From assembly GCA_945867255.1 (NCBI GenBank), contig CAMBHV010000003.1, forward strand, positions 1-27,190: a stretch of 27,190 nucleotides of DNA, in the 5' to 3' direction. The translations under genes were made by a program, and so were the position numbers. Source of the DNA: an uncultured Clostridia bacterium (lineage in GTDB: Bacteria > Bacillota > Clostridia > Oscillospirales > Ruminococcaceae). How positions within the stretch are numbered: the first letter of the stretch is position 1; the number at the start of each line of letters is the position of its first letter. Of the stretch, positions 14,082 to 23,475 are shown piece after piece. Under the pieces are notes generated by a model. That model did no database searches and was not told the origin of the DNA. It was given only the letters and a program-made list of their open reading frames with translations.

Positions 14082-15182
14082 ATGAAATTCATCTGTGACA
14101 GAACTGTTTTATCCAATGCAGTCGCCGGTGTATCCAAAGCTGTAACACAACGCTCCAGCGTTCCTGTGCTGGAAGGTATTTTATGTAAAGCCGAAGGCTT
14201 TTCCCTTACACTAACAGGCTATGACCTTGAAATGGGTATTACCACCACAGTAGAAGCCAATGTACTGGAACCAGGCGAAACTGTTCTTCCTGCAAAACTG
14301 CTGGGTGATATGGTGCGCCGCCTTTCCAGCGATGATGTAGAAATTACATGTCTTGATTCCGGCGTAGCTACCATTAAGGGCGGCATTACAGAGTTTGATA
14401 TCATGACATTAAACCCCGGCGATTTTCCCGCATTGCCTAACCCTGGGGCTGATCAAACACTAGATATTGACACGGCAGATCTGCAGGAAATGGTAGAAAC
14501 CACTTTGTATGCCGTTTCCACAGACGATAAAAAGCCTGCTCACACCGGTGAATTGTTCGCAATTGAGCCGGAAAAACTTACCGTAGTTGCATTGGATGGA
14601 TATCGCCTTGCCATTATTGAAAAGCCGGTAAAAGCTACAAAAGAAATCAGTATTATTATTCCGGCAAAAACACTCAGCGAAGTTGTAAAGCTGTTCTGTG
14701 AAGATGATGGCGTGGTTCATGTTGCAGCAAACCGCCGGTTTGTTGTATTCTCCAATGCAAAATATACGGTGATCAGCCGCTTGATCGAAGGAGAATTTCT
14801 GGATTACAAGCGTGTGATTCCCGAAGGATTTAAAACGCGTGTATGTGTAGACGTGCGTGATTTTGTCAATACCATTGAACGCGCCAGCCTCATCATCACA
14901 GAAAGGCTGAAAAACCCACTGCGTATTACATTTGACGGAAATATTACTGTCCGCTGCCAGACAACACTGGGAAAAGTGGTGGATGAACTGCCTGCTGAAA
15001 TGGAAGGCGAAAGTGTAGAAATCGGCTTTAATAACCGTTATCTGCTGGATGCACTTCGGTATTCCAGATGCGATAAAGTAGTAATGGAAATATCCGGCCC
15101 ACTTTCTCCAGTAAAAGTTACTGCAAAAGATGCCGGAGATTTTCTGTTCCTTGTGCTGCCGGTGCGTTTCAAAAACGATTAA
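14082..15182 (+). CDS. dnaN: DNA polymerase III sliding clamp, beta subunit
   Basis: DnaN forms the ring-shaped dimer that tethers the replicative polymerase to DNA. The 366-residue product has the family's length and the three-fold repeat architecture: the N-terminus MKFICDRTVLSNAVAGVSKAV, the SSVPVLEGIL strand, LTGYDLEMGI, and the conserved C-terminal SPVKVTAKDAGDFLFLVLPVR. A Shine-Dalgarno AAAGGAA lies 6-7 bases before the ATG. It follows oriC directly and leads into yaaA, recF, remB and the gyrase genes. Confidence 0.98.
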   Translation: MKFICDRTVLSNAVAGVSKAVTQRSSVPVLEGILCKAEGFSLTLTGYDLEMGITTTVEANVLEPGETVLPAKLLGDMVRRLSSDDVEITCLDSGVATIKGGITEFDIMTLNPGDFPALPNPGADQTLDIDTADLQEMVETTLYAVSTDDKKPAHTGELFAIEPEKLTVVALDGYRLAIIEKPVKATKEISIIIPAKTLSEVVKLFCEDDGVVHVAANRRFVVFSNAKYTVISRLIEGEFLDYKRVIPEGFKTRVCVDVRDFVNTIERASLIITERLKNPLRITFDGNITVRCQTTLGKVVDELPAEMEGESVEIGFNNRYLLDALRYSRCDKVVMEISGPLSPVKVTAKDAGDFLFLVLPVRFKND

Positions 15183-15197
15183 AGGTTGGCTTATATC

Positions 15198-15407
15198 ATG
15201 AAAATCAAAATCCATACGGAATTTATCAAGCTGGATGCACTTTTAAAATTTGCCAATGTATGCGCTACAGGTGGGGAGGCAAAAAATGCCGTTCTGGAAG
15301 GGCGTGTACAAGTAAATGGCGAAGTGTGTACCATGCGGGGGAAAAAAATTCGGCCCGGTGATACGGTATGTTTTGAAACACAGACTATTGAGGTGTGCGC
15401 ACCGTGA
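15198..15407 (+). CDS. yaaA: S4 domain RNA-binding protein YaaA
   Basis: This 69-residue protein is a single S4 RNA-binding fold (ALLKFANVCATGGEAKNAVLEGRVQVNGEV, written here as a region at about residues 14-43, then KIRPGDTVCFE). It is the small YaaA/RlbA-type protein nearly always placed between dnaN and recF in Firmicutes; in Bacillus it is linked to ribosome biogenesis. The ATG at 15198 is preferred to the TTG at 15186, whose would-be Shine-Dalgarno is directly adjacent. It begins 15 bases after dnaN and its stop overlaps the recF start as GTGA. Confidence 0.93.
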   Translation: MKIKIHTEFIKLDALLKFANVCATGGEAKNAVLEGRVQVNGEVCTMRGKKIRPGDTVCFETQTIEVCAP

Positions 15408-16492
15408 AGTTAAAGCACCTTTGTGTAGAAAACTATCGTAATATCAAACATGCTCAATTTTCTCCCGGAGAAGAACTTACCGTTTTATGTGGCGAGAATG
15501 GGCAGGGCAAAACAAATTTGTTGGAAGCTGTATGGCTTTTGACAGGTTCAAAAAGTTTTCGAAATGCCAAGGATGCACAACTGATTCGGGAAGATCAGGC
15601 ATTTGCTGTAGTGGAAGGCGAAACAGAATGCAGCGGCCTTGAAAAGCAAATTCGCATCACCATTTCTGGCGAAGGTTGTGAAAAAAAAGGGCGCAGAGCA
15701 AAAGTAAATGGTGTGGAATATGCGCGCGCAACTTCTATTGCAGGTACATTCACTGCTGTAGTGTTCGACCCAGGGCATCTCAGCCTTGTAAAAGGCAGCC
15801 CGGAAGGCAGGCGTCGTTTTCTGGACGCAGCACTGTGTCAGCTTTATCCGGGATATCTTTCTGTATTTCGCACTTATACGCGGCTTGTTATGCAGAAAAA
15901 TGCTCTTTTAAAACAGTATCATGCCACATTTGGTGCCGCAGAACTTCTGGATGTATTTGATGAAAAATTGGCCGATGCCGGCCAACGCATCAGTGAAAAG
16001 AGACAGGCATACCTGAAACTTTTAACTCCTTTGGTTCAAGAAAATTATCATGATATCTCCCAAGGAAGAGAAATTCTGGAGATTCAATATAAACCGTCTT
16101 TTGATGAATTAGGTTTTGCACACAAGTTGCAAGAAACACGTGCAAGAGATATTTCAGCCGGTTTTTGCACATCTGGCCCGCATAAAGAAGATTTTGATAT
16201 TTTTTTAAACGGAAAACTGGCAAAATTGTTTGCAAGCCAGGGCCAGCAGCGTTCTGCTGTACTCAGTTTGAAATTGGCAGAGGCAGCAGCAGCGCAATCT
16301 ATTACAGGCCAGCATCCCGTAATGCTGTTGGACGATGTGTTGAGCGAACTGGATGATATGAGACAAGGCTATTTATTAAGCAGGATGGAGCAGCGTCAAA
16401 CCATTGTAACAGCCTGTGATGCAGAACTTTTCCGGAAAACAGATGGAAAAGTTTTGTATGTGAAACATGGAGAAATATCAGAAACCATATAG
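15404..16492 (+). CDS. recF: DNA replication and repair protein RecF
   Basis: RecF is an SMC-like ATPase that, with RecO and RecR, loads RecA at gaps. The 362-residue product has Walker A GENGQGKT (30-37), the ABC-type signature region FASQGQQRSAVLSLKLAE, the SGPHKEDF motif, and Walker B PVMLLDDVLSELD. The GTG start at 15404 is chosen because AGGTG lies 8 bases upstream and the start overlaps the yaaA stop (GTGA); a GTG at 15395 has no ribosome site. Length and order are standard. Confidence 0.96.
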   Translation: MKLKHLCVENYRNIKHAQFSPGEELTVLCGENGQGKTNLLEAVWLLTGSKSFRNAKDAQLIREDQAFAVVEGETECSGLEKQIRITISGEGCEKKGRRAKVNGVEYARATSIAGTFTAVVFDPGHLSLVKGSPEGRRRFLDAALCQLYPGYLSVFRTYTRLVMQKNALLKQYHATFGAAELLDVFDEKLADAGQRISEKRQAYLKLLTPLVQENYHDISQGREILEIQYKPSFDELGFAHKLQETRARDISAGFCTSGPHKEDFDIFLNGKLAKLFASQGQQRSAVLSLKLAEAAAAQSITGQHPVMLLDDVLSELDDMRQGYLLSRMEQRQTIVTACDAELFRKTDGKVLYVKHGEISETI

Positions 16493-16514
16493 TCAAATTT
16501 TTTTGGAGGGAAGC

Positions 16515-16781
16515 ATGTATCTGCATCTTGGGCAGGACACGATTTTAAGAACCAGAGAGATTCTTGGTATTTTTGATTTGGATACAGCAACACTTTCCAA
16601 ACACACAAGAGATTTTCTGGCTCGTGCAGAAAAACAGGGCCGTGTGGTAAATGTAACAGACGAACTTCCAAAAAGTTTTATTGTGACACAAGGACAAGAT
16701 TCATGGGTTTATATCACTCAGATCTCTGCAGCCACACTGAAAAAACGAAGCGGCGCGCGCCGTCAGCTTTCCGAGCTGTAA
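16515..16781 (+). CDS. remB: RemA/RemB family regulator (DUF370), YaaB-like
   Basis: The 88-residue product begins MYLHLGQDTILRTREILGIF, the DUF370 signature. In Bacillus subtilis the related RemA is a DNA-binding activator of matrix genes, and remB (yaaB) lies at exactly this place between recF and gyrB. The start at 16515 follows GGAGGG closely (about 5 bases); the upstream ATG at 16467 lies within recF and is rejected. A role for this protein in biofilm control is only an extrapolation, since many non-matrix-forming Clostridia carry it. Confidence 0.9.
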   Translation: MYLHLGQDTILRTREILGIFDLDTATLSKHTRDFLARAEKQGRVVNVTDELPKSFIVTQGQDSWVYITQISAATLKKRSGARRQLSEL

Positions 16782-16865
16782 CGGCGGCGCTTTCTTGTGA
16801 AGGCATTGCAGAGCGATAGTTTGAAATGACGGAATGGTAAGAAAAAAGAATTTGGAGAAATGAGC

Positions 16866-18788
16866 ATGGCACAGAACAATCAGCACAAATATGACGGAAG
16901 CCAGATCCAGGTACTGGAAGGGTTAGAAGCAGTGCGTAAACGCCCGGGCATGTACATTGGTTCTACCGGACCGCGTGGATTGCATCATCTGGTATATGAA
17001 ATTGTGGATAATGGCGTGGATGAAGCCCTTGCCGGTTTTTGCGACCATATCGAAGTAACAATCAAAAAAGACAATATCATTCAAGTAACGGATAATGGCC
17101 GTGGTATTCCGGTAGATATTCAGCCAAAACTTGGAATTCCTGCTGTGACTGTGGTATACACAGTTCTACATGCAGGCGGTAAATTTGGCGGAGAAAATTC
17201 TGGCTATAAAGTATCTGGTGGTCTGCATGGCGTGGGTGCCAGTGTCGTAAATGCTTTAAGTGAATGGCTGGAAGTAGTGGTTCGCCGTGATGGAAATGCA
17301 TATCGGCAAACATTCCACCGTGGTGTTCCCGATAGTGATCTGCAAAATCTTGGGCCTTCACCGGAACAAACAGGAACGACAGTTACGTTTAAGCCGGATC
17401 CTGAGATGTTTGAGGTTTTGGAATATGACTATGATGTGCTGTGCCGTCGCTTAAGAGAAGAAGCTTTTCTGAATGCGGGTGTACGCATTACGCTCACGGA
17501 CGAACGCCCTGGCTTAGAAAAAACAGAAAGCATGTGCTATGAGGGCGGCATTCGGAGTTTTGTAGAATATATCAATACACAGAATAAGCTGGAAGTTCTG
17601 CACCCGGACGTTATTTATCTGAAAGGTCAGCTGAATGATTCTGTAGCAGAAGTTGCTTTGCAATATAATGACAGCTTTAATGAACGTGTAGTTTCATTTG
17701 CAAACAACGTAGAAACACCGGATGGCGGTACACATGAAGAAGGCTTTAAAACGGCACTGACACGTGTGTTCAACGACTTTGGGCGTGAAAAGGGATATAT
17801 CAAGGAAAAAGATGATAATTTGTCCGGTTCAGATGTACGCGAAGGCCTGACAGCTGTTATCAGTGTCAAGTTGACAGAAGCTCAATTCGAAGGCCAGACA
17901 AAAGCAAAGCTTGGCAACACGGAGATTCGTACCCTTGTATCCGGTATGGTGTATGACAAGCTGAAAGAGTTTTTTGAAGAAAACCCGGCCGTAGCAAAAG
18001 CTGTGTATGAAAAGGCCATGCAGGCGGCCCGCGCCAGAGAAGCAGCAAAAAAAGCAAGAGAACTGGTACGCCGCAAATCTGCACTTGAGACAAGCCGTAT
18101 GCCTGGAAAACTGGCAGACTGCCGGGAAAAAGACCCTTCCAAAACAGAAATTTTTATCGTGGAGGGCGATTCTGCCGGTGGCTCCGCCAAAATGGGGCGA
18201 GATTCCAACATTCAGGCCATTCTTCCCCTTTGGGGCAAGATGTTGAATGTGGAAAAAGCCCGCATTGATAAAGTATATGGCAATGATAAGCTCACGCCGG
18301 TAGTTTTGGCATTGGGCTGCGGCATTGGGGAAGATTTTGATCTTTCCAAGCTGAGATATCATAAAGTATTTATTATGGCGGATGCCGACGTGGACGGCAG
18401 CCATATCTGCACATTGCTTCTCACGTTCTTTTTCCGTTTTATGCGGCCCTTGATCGAAAACGGGCATGTGTACATTGCACAGCCGCCTCTGTTCAAAATT
18501 CAAAAAGGGCAAAAAATCAAATATGCTTACAATGATGTAGAAATGGCAAAAATGTCGGAAGAGCTTGGCCAGGGTGCAAAGGTGAGCCGATATAAAGGCC
18601 TTGGTGAAATGAACCCGGAACAGCTTTGGGAAACCACTATGGATCCGGAAAACCGGGTGATTGTACAAATCACTATTGAAGATGCCATGAAGGCAGATGA
18701 GACGTTCAGCATCTTGATGGGCGACAAAGTAGAGCCGCGCAAGGAGTTTATTGAACAAAACGCACAGTATGCAAACCTGGATATCTGA
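16866..18788 (+). CDS. gyrB: DNA gyrase subunit B
   Basis: GyrB provides the ATPase of DNA gyrase, which introduces negative supercoils ahead of the replication fork. The 640-residue product contains the GHKL ATPase with catalytic E45 and N49 (EIVDNGVDEA), DNGRG (76-80) and GGLHGVG (118-124). The Toprim domain has EGDSAGG starting at E433 and DADVDGS with D506, D508 and D510, and YKGLGEMN follows near the C-terminus. I place the start at 16866 rather than the ATG at 16860: GGAG is 7 bases before the former but essentially abuts the latter. It is 15 bases upstream of gyrA, so the two subunits are co-expressed. Confidence 0.97.
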   Translation: MAQNNQHKYDGSQIQVLEGLEAVRKRPGMYIGSTGPRGLHHLVYEIVDNGVDEALAGFCDHIEVTIKKDNIIQVTDNGRGIPVDIQPKLGIPAVTVVYTVLHAGGKFGGENSGYKVSGGLHGVGASVVNALSEWLEVVVRRDGNAYRQTFHRGVPDSDLQNLGPSPEQTGTTVTFKPDPEMFEVLEYDYDVLCRRLREEAFLNAGVRITLTDERPGLEKTESMCYEGGIRSFVEYINTQNKLEVLHPDVIYLKGQLNDSVAEVALQYNDSFNERVVSFANNVETPDGGTHEEGFKTALTRVFNDFGREKGYIKEKDDNLSGSDVREGLTAVISVKLTEAQFEGQTKAKLGNTEIRTLVSGMVYDKLKEFFEENPAVAKAVYEKAMQAARAREAAKKARELVRRKSALETSRMPGKLADCREKDPSKTEIFIVEGDSAGGSAKMGRDSNIQAILPLWGKMLNVEKARIDKVYGNDKLTPVVLALGCGIGEDFDLSKLRYHKVFIMADADVDGSHICTLLLTFFFRFMRPLIENGHVYIAQPPLFKIQKGQKIKYAYNDVEMAKMSEELGQGAKVSRYKGLGEMNPEQLWETTMDPENRVIVQITIEDAMKADETFSILMGDKVEPRKEFIEQNAQYANLDI

Positions 18789-18803
18789 TTGGGAGTTAAT
18801 ACT

Positions 18804-21341
18804 ATGATTGAAAATTCGATCACAGAAGGCACGCGCCTGATCGTAAGGGACATCAATGATGAGATGGAGTCTGCCTTCATCGATTATTCTATGTCCGTTA
18901 TCACACAGCGCGCTTTGCCGGATGTGCGTGACGGGTTGAAACCCGTTCATCGCCGTATTCTGTACACCATGCATGAGCGTGGAAATGACCCCAGCCACCC
19001 CACTCGAAAGTCTGCCGATACGGTGGGTGCTGTGCTGGGCTCTTACCATCCGCACGGCGATGCATCCGTATATGACGCTATGGTGCGCCTAGCGCAGGAT
19101 TTTTCCATGCGCTACCCGCTGGTAGATGGCCAAGGTAACTTTGGTTCTGTAGACGGGGACCCTCCTGCTGCTTATCGTTATACAGAAGCCCGCATGAGCA
19201 AGCTGGCTGTAGAACTTTTGCGTGATATTGACAAAGATACCGTTGATTTTGTTCCCAACTTCGATGAATCCAAGCAGGAGCCAAGTGTATTGCCCTGCCG
19301 TGTGCCGAATCTTCTTGTAAATGGTTCCACAGGCATTGCTGTTGGTATGGCAACCAATATCCCACCACACAACCTGCGTGAAGTGGTGGATGCAATTGCT
19401 GCACTGATTCAGAATCCGGATATTGATCTTGCAGGCCTGATGGAGCACATCAAAGGGCCAGATTTTCCCACAGGTGGCATTATCATGGGCCGCAGCGGCA
19501 TCCGCGCAGCCTACGCAACAGGGCGCGGAAAAATTACGCTGCGCGGCCGTGCGGAAATAGAGGAAAAGAAAAACGGACGTTTTCAAATCATCGTCACGGA
19601 AATCCCCTATATGGTGAATAAGGCTCGCCTCATCGAAAACATTGCCGACCTTGTGAAAGATAAGCGCATCGAAGGTATTTCGGATTTGAATGATGAATCG
19701 AACCGCAAAGGTATGCGCATTGTAATTGAACTGAAGCGAGAGGCAAATCCTCAGGTTGTGTTGAATCAGCTGTATCGGTATACACAGCTTCAGGATACTG
19801 TAGGCGTGATCATGCTTGCACTGGACGGCGGTGTGCCCAAAGTGATGACGCTGAAGGATATGCTTCAGAAATATGTGGATTTCCAGGATTCCGTGGTGCG
19901 CCGTCGCACCCGGTATGATTTGAAAAAAGCAGAAGAGCGCGCTCATATTTTAGAAGGCCTGAAGCGTGCCACTGATATTGTGGATGAGATTATCGCCACT
20001 ATTCGTGCATGTAAGGGCGGCCAGGCAGAGGCAAAACAGGCTGTCATGGATCAGTTTGGTTTTGACGAACCGCAGGCCGCTGCTATTTGCGCATTCCGTC
20101 TGGGTCAGTTGGCAGGGTTGGAAATTTTGAAGATCGAGAATGAACTTGGCGAGCTTCATGCCAAAATTCAGGATTGGAAAGAGACCCTTGCAGACGACCG
20201 GCGTGTGCTGCAGATCGTAATGGACGAGCTAAATGAAATGCGCGAAAAGTATGGCGATGAACGCCGTACGGAAATTGCTCATGTATCCGGAGAAGTAGAT
20301 ATTGAAGATTTGATTCCGGAAGAAACATGCGTATTTACTCTCACCCATGCGGGATATATCAAGCGGCAGCCGGCCGATACTTATCAGGCTCAGCGGCGCG
20401 GTGGCCGTGGAATCACGGCACTTTCTCATAAAGAAGAAGATTTTGTGGAAGAGCTGTTCCTTGCATCCACGCATGATTATATTCTGTTTGTAACAGACTG
20501 TGGGCGCATTTACAGGCTGAAAGGCTATCAGATTTATGAAGGAAGCCGCACTTCAAAGGGAGTAAATATTGTAAACCTGTTGCAACTGCAGCCGGAAGAA
20601 AATGTCACAAATATGCTTCGCGTGTCTGCTGATGCGCCGGAAGGTGAAAGCTATCTTACCATGCTGACAAAGCAGGGGATTATTAAGCGTACGCCGCTTT
20701 CTTCTTATGAAAATATTCGGCGTTCCGGCTTGATTGCTATCAATCTGAATGAAGGCGACCGTTTGGCATGGAGCGGTATCACTACCGGAGAAAATGAGTT
20801 GATCGTAGCCACCAGAAATGGCATGGCTATCCGTTTTGCAGAGAGTGATTTGCGCGTATTGGGCCGCACAGCCACAGGTGTGCGTGCAATTCGCCTTGCC
20901 GAGGATGATGAAGTAGTGGGCGCTGGCATTGTGCGCTTGGGCGCCACCGTGCTTACCGTTACACAAGAAGGAAAAGGCCGCCGCACCCGTATGGAAGATT
21001 ATCGTGTACAATATCGTGGCGGTAAGGGCATTCGAAATTACGGGGAAATGGGTCATGTGGCCGGTATCCGCGTAATTGATGAAGAAGATGATATTATTCT
21101 TATCAGTCTGGAAGGTATCATCATTCGCATGCATGCAGAAGATATCAATGTGCAGAGCCGATATGGCAGCGGTGTGCGCGTGATGCGGCTTTCCGAAGGA
21201 GACAGGGTAGTTACGGTGGCCCGTACCGAGCGCAGCGAAGAAGAAGACGTTGCAAAACCAGAACAGGATACGGAACCCCAGCCCACACAGGAAGAATTAG
21301 CCGCTATGCAGGCGCAGGAAGAAAAAGAAAACAAAGAATAA
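18804..21341 (+). CDS. gyrA: DNA gyrase subunit A
   Basis: GyrA breaks and rejoins DNA and wraps it with its C-terminal domain. The 845-residue product has the catalytic tyrosine Y126 (AAYRYTEAR) and a full beta-pinwheel C-terminal domain with the GyrA box QRRGGRG, which marks it as gyrase rather than topoisomerase IV. The quinolone-resistance-determining region reads HPHGDASVYDAMV. Position A87 (E. coli S83) is therefore alanine and D91 (E. coli D87) is aspartate. The C-terminus is a Glu-rich tail of about 40 residues. The ATG at 18804 has GGGAG at 8 bases; a TTG at 18789 directly after gyrB is less likely. Confidence 0.97.
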   Translation: MIENSITEGTRLIVRDINDEMESAFIDYSMSVITQRALPDVRDGLKPVHRRILYTMHERGNDPSHPTRKSADTVGAVLGSYHPHGDASVYDAMVRLAQDFSMRYPLVDGQGNFGSVDGDPPAAYRYTEARMSKLAVELLRDIDKDTVDFVPNFDESKQEPSVLPCRVPNLLVNGSTGIAVGMATNIPPHNLREVVDAIAALIQNPDIDLAGLMEHIKGPDFPTGGIIMGRSGIRAAYATGRGKITLRGRAEIEEKKNGRFQIIVTEIPYMVNKARLIENIADLVKDKRIEGISDLNDESNRKGMRIVIELKREANPQVVLNQLYRYTQLQDTVGVIMLALDGGVPKVMTLKDMLQKYVDFQDSVVRRRTRYDLKKAEERAHILEGLKRATDIVDEIIATIRACKGGQAEAKQAVMDQFGFDEPQAAAICAFRLGQLAGLEILKIENELGELHAKIQDWKETLADDRRVLQIVMDELNEMREKYGDERRTEIAHVSGEVDIEDLIPEETCVFTLTHAGYIKRQPADTYQAQRRGGRGITALSHKEEDFVEELFLASTHDYILFVTDCGRIYRLKGYQIYEGSRTSKGVNIVNLLQLQPEENVTNMLRVSADAPEGESYLTMLTKQGIIKRTPLSSYENIRRSGLIAINLNEGDRLAWSGITTGENELIVATRNGMAIRFAESDLRVLGRTATGVRAIRLAEDDEVVGAGIVRLGATVLTVTQEGKGRRTRMEDYRVQYRGGKGIRNYGEMGHVAGIRVIDEEDDIILISLEGIIIRMHAEDINVQSRYGSGVRVMRLSEGDRVVTVARTERSEEEDVAKPEQDTEPQPTQEELAAMQAQEEKENKE

Positions 21342-21393
21342 TTGGTTCCATTGCGGAAGGATTTATAACATAATCTTTCTGTTAGGAATAAAG

Positions 21394-21427
21394 CCGCGCA
21401 TTGCGCGAGCAACCGCGCACAGCGCGG
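21394..21427 (+). other. GC-rich hairpin before the membrane protein gene
   Basis: CCGCGC (21394-21399) pairs with GCGCGG (21422-21427), and TGCGCG (21402-21407) with CGCGCA (21414-21419), separated by a 2x2 mismatch and capped by a 6-base loop. No T-run follows on the plus strand, so it is not a good terminator for gyrA. It ends about 20 bases before the next start codon and may be a leader structure. Confidence 0.5.
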
Positions 21428-21449
21428 GAAAGAGGGAGTTTTATCATTG

Positions 21450-21992
21450 ATGAAGAAAAACCAGACGATCTCGGGCGCTTTGTTTGCTGTATTTGTGGTG
21501 CTGCAATTATTTGCACAGAAGTATGTGTGGGAAAACGCGGCCATTACCAGCATTTCCATTGCCATGTTGATTGAATCAATCGCGATTCTGGCCTTTGCTG
21601 GTGTTGCCATGTATCTGCTGTGCTTCGAGGCAAATGAGGCAAAGAAAAAAGTAATTGCGTTTTCCGGCATTCTGTACATCATCTATGTGGGCCTGTATTT
21701 CTCGGTGCATCAGAGCATGGCAATGATGAGCCTGATGAACATCGGTAACCTGATGGACAGCAATGCTGCTGTGTATGTAGTAATCGCGGTAAAAGTTCTG
21801 CTGATGGCAGCGGCTGTGGCATTCCTTCTGTTAGGTGAAAAGAAAGAGGCACAAGAAAATTCTGAATCGGACGAGGTTATGCCAGAGCAGGAAGAAGAGC
21901 CGATTTTGGAGTCTGATCAGCCCACACCGGAACCGGTTGCAGAAGAAGAAAAAATCGAGCAAGACGAGCAGAAAAAAACCGAACAGGAATAA
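21450..21992 (+). CDS. Four-helix membrane protein with acidic C-terminal tail, unknown function
   Basis: The 180-residue product has four predicted membrane helices (about residues 8-27, 32-58, 68-87 and 105-128) with short loops. A strongly acidic, Glu/Gln/Pro-rich tail of some 50 residues follows (from KKEAQENSESDE to the end), presumably in the cytoplasm. I do not recognise the family and no catalytic motif is visible. The start is either the ATG at 21450 or the TTG at 21447; GGGAG lies 8 bases from the TTG and 11 from the ATG. It follows gyrA by about 108 bases and is closed by the bidirectional terminator at 22005-22050. The gyrA product also has an acidic tail, but no relationship is implied. 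Confidence 0.75.
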   Translation: MKKNQTISGALFAVFVVLQLFAQKYVWENAAITSISIAMLIESIAILAFAGVAMYLLCFEANEAKKKVIAFSGILYIIYVGLYFSVHQSMAMMSLMNIGNLMDSNAAVYVVIAVKVLLMAAAVAFLLLGEKKEAQENSESDEVMPEQEEEPILESDQPTPEPVAEEEKIEQDEQKKTEQE

Positions 21993-22004
21993 CTTTTTAA
22001 ATTA

Positions 22005-22050
22005 AAAAGCCCCGGGCACCTGGTAAATTTACCAAGTGCCCGAGGCTTTT
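22005..22050. terminator. Bidirectional terminator between convergent genes
   Basis: AAAAGCC (22005-22011) pairs with GGCTTTT (22044-22050), continuing as CGGGCAC with GTGCCCG past one bulge, around an inner palindrome TGGTAAATTTACCA. T-rich runs flank it on both strands, so it can end the plus-strand membrane protein transcript and the minus-strand MATE transcript. Confidence 0.88.
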
Positions 22051-22060
22051 CCTTTTTTAT

Positions 22061-23449
22061 TCATTCTTGGCTGCGAGCCAACTTTTTTTCTAATTTTGCC
22101 TGGCAGCGACGCAGCCAGCCTCCATGAGCATAATATGCCAGGAAAAGAAGGCTTGTCAGAATCCAGCTGACAGGGTAACTCCACATCAGAGTATATACAG
22201 TGCGCGATAATGGCAACACCCATATCACCCATGCAATGCGAAGTACGCATATTCCGGATAACATGATCAGCATGGGAAAAAGCGCATCGCCGCATCCGCG
22301 GGCCACTGTGCTGAAAATTTCAAGCCCTACATAGGTAAGATAGAAGGGAACGACGCGATACATCAGCCCTGCTCCAAAAGCAATGACTTGTGCATCTTGC
22401 GTAAACATCCGCAGCAATGGTTCGCTGAACAGGCACATGACAACGCTGACAGCCCCCGAAGAAGCAACACCCATGGCAAGCCCTACACGCACACTTTGCC
22501 GCACACGGCCTAGTTTTCCTGCGCCAAAATTCTGGCCAGTAAAAGTAGTAAGCGACATACCAATAGAATCCAGAATCATCCAGTGGAAGCCCTCGATTTT
22601 TCCATATGCAGCACAAGCGGCTACGGCCACTGTACCGAAAGAATTGATGGAAGCTTGCAAAATAAGGTTAGAAAGAGTAAACATATTGTTTCCCATTCCT
22701 GCGGGGAAACCCACCCTTAGAACTTCCCATAAAGAAGCTTTGTGAAAACGGATTTTTTTCCATTCCACTTTGTAGGGTTGCTCATCATGAGTAAGAACAA
22801 AACCAGCCAATAAGGCGCTGACACATTGGCTTGCTACAGTGGCAATTGCGGCGCCGGCTGCGCCGAAATCGAACCATGCGACAAGGATCAGGTCAAATAC
22901 AATATTTGCCCCACATGACACCATCAGAAAATATAAAGGACGCTTTGTATCGCCCACAGCGCGTAACACGCCAGCAGCCACATTGTAAAAAAACGAAGGA
23001 ATCACGCCAAGAAAATAAATATGAATGTAACTGATTGCATGGGGCATTACATCGGAAGGTGTATCCATCCAAATCAGCACTTGCGGTGCCGCGATAAGCC
23101 CAAGCACGGTGAAGGCTGCACCACCAGCAATACTGAGAGCAACCGAAGTGTGTACAGCACGGCTGACATCATCAAAACGGCGTGCGCCATAACTTTGTGC
23201 AACCGCAACTGACGTACCAACGCCGACACCTACCAGCAAATTTACCACAAGGCTGATAATGGTGCCGGTGGAACCGCCGACAGCCGCAAGACCTGCAGCT
23301 CCTACATATTGCCCTACAATAATGGCATCTGCCGTATTGTAAAGCTGCTGAAAAAAAGTGCCCAGCAAAATAGGCCAGAACAGCGTCAGAAGCTGAGGTA
23401 AAAAGGGCCCTTCCAGAATGGAATTTACCCGGACATGCTCCTGTTTCAT
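22061..23449 (-). CDS. MATE family efflux transporter
   Basis: This is a 462-residue multidrug and toxic compound extrusion family protein with about 12 membrane helices in two homologous halves. The first-half segment TLFWPILLGTFFQQLYNTAD followed by AIIVGQYVGAAGLAAVGGS is the typical MatE entry, with the NTAD aspartate in the first half. It would use a sodium or proton gradient to export cationic or other compounds; the substrate cannot be read from sequence. The ATG at 23449 is preferred because AAGGGG lies 7 bases upstream; the frame also opens at a TTG (23470). It is a single-gene transcript with its own promoter (23514-23543) and a stable hairpin at the very 5' end of the mRNA (23476-23503). 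Confidence 0.94.
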   Translation of the reverse strand: MKQEHVRVNSILEGPFLPQLLTLFWPILLGTFFQQLYNTADAIIVGQYVGAAGLAAVGGSTGTIISLVVNLLVGVGVGTSVAVAQSYGARRFDDVSRAVHTSVALSIAGGAAFTVLGLIAAPQVLIWMDTPSDVMPHAISYIHIYFLGVIPSFFYNVAAGVLRAVGDTKRPLYFLMVSCGANIVFDLILVAWFDFGAAGAAIATVASQCVSALLAGFVLTHDEQPYKVEWKKIRFHKASLWEVLRVGFPAGMGNNMFTLSNLILQASINSFGTVAVAACAAYGKIEGFHWMILDSIGMSLTTFTGQNFGAGKLGRVRQSVRVGLAMGVASSGAVSVVMCLFSEPLLRMFTQDAQVIAFGAGLMYRVVPFYLTYVGLEIFSTVARGCGDALFPMLIMLSGICVLRIAWVIWVLPLSRTVYTLMWSYPVSWILTSLLFLAYYAHGGWLRRCQAKLEKKLARSQE

Positions 23450-23475
23450 TGCACCGCCCCTTTCCCACAATCATG

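Noticed and set aside
17829..19055. 408-codon open frame on the minus strand across gyrB/gyrA
   Set aside because: Shadow of two secure gyrase genes; no promoter, ribosome site or family features.
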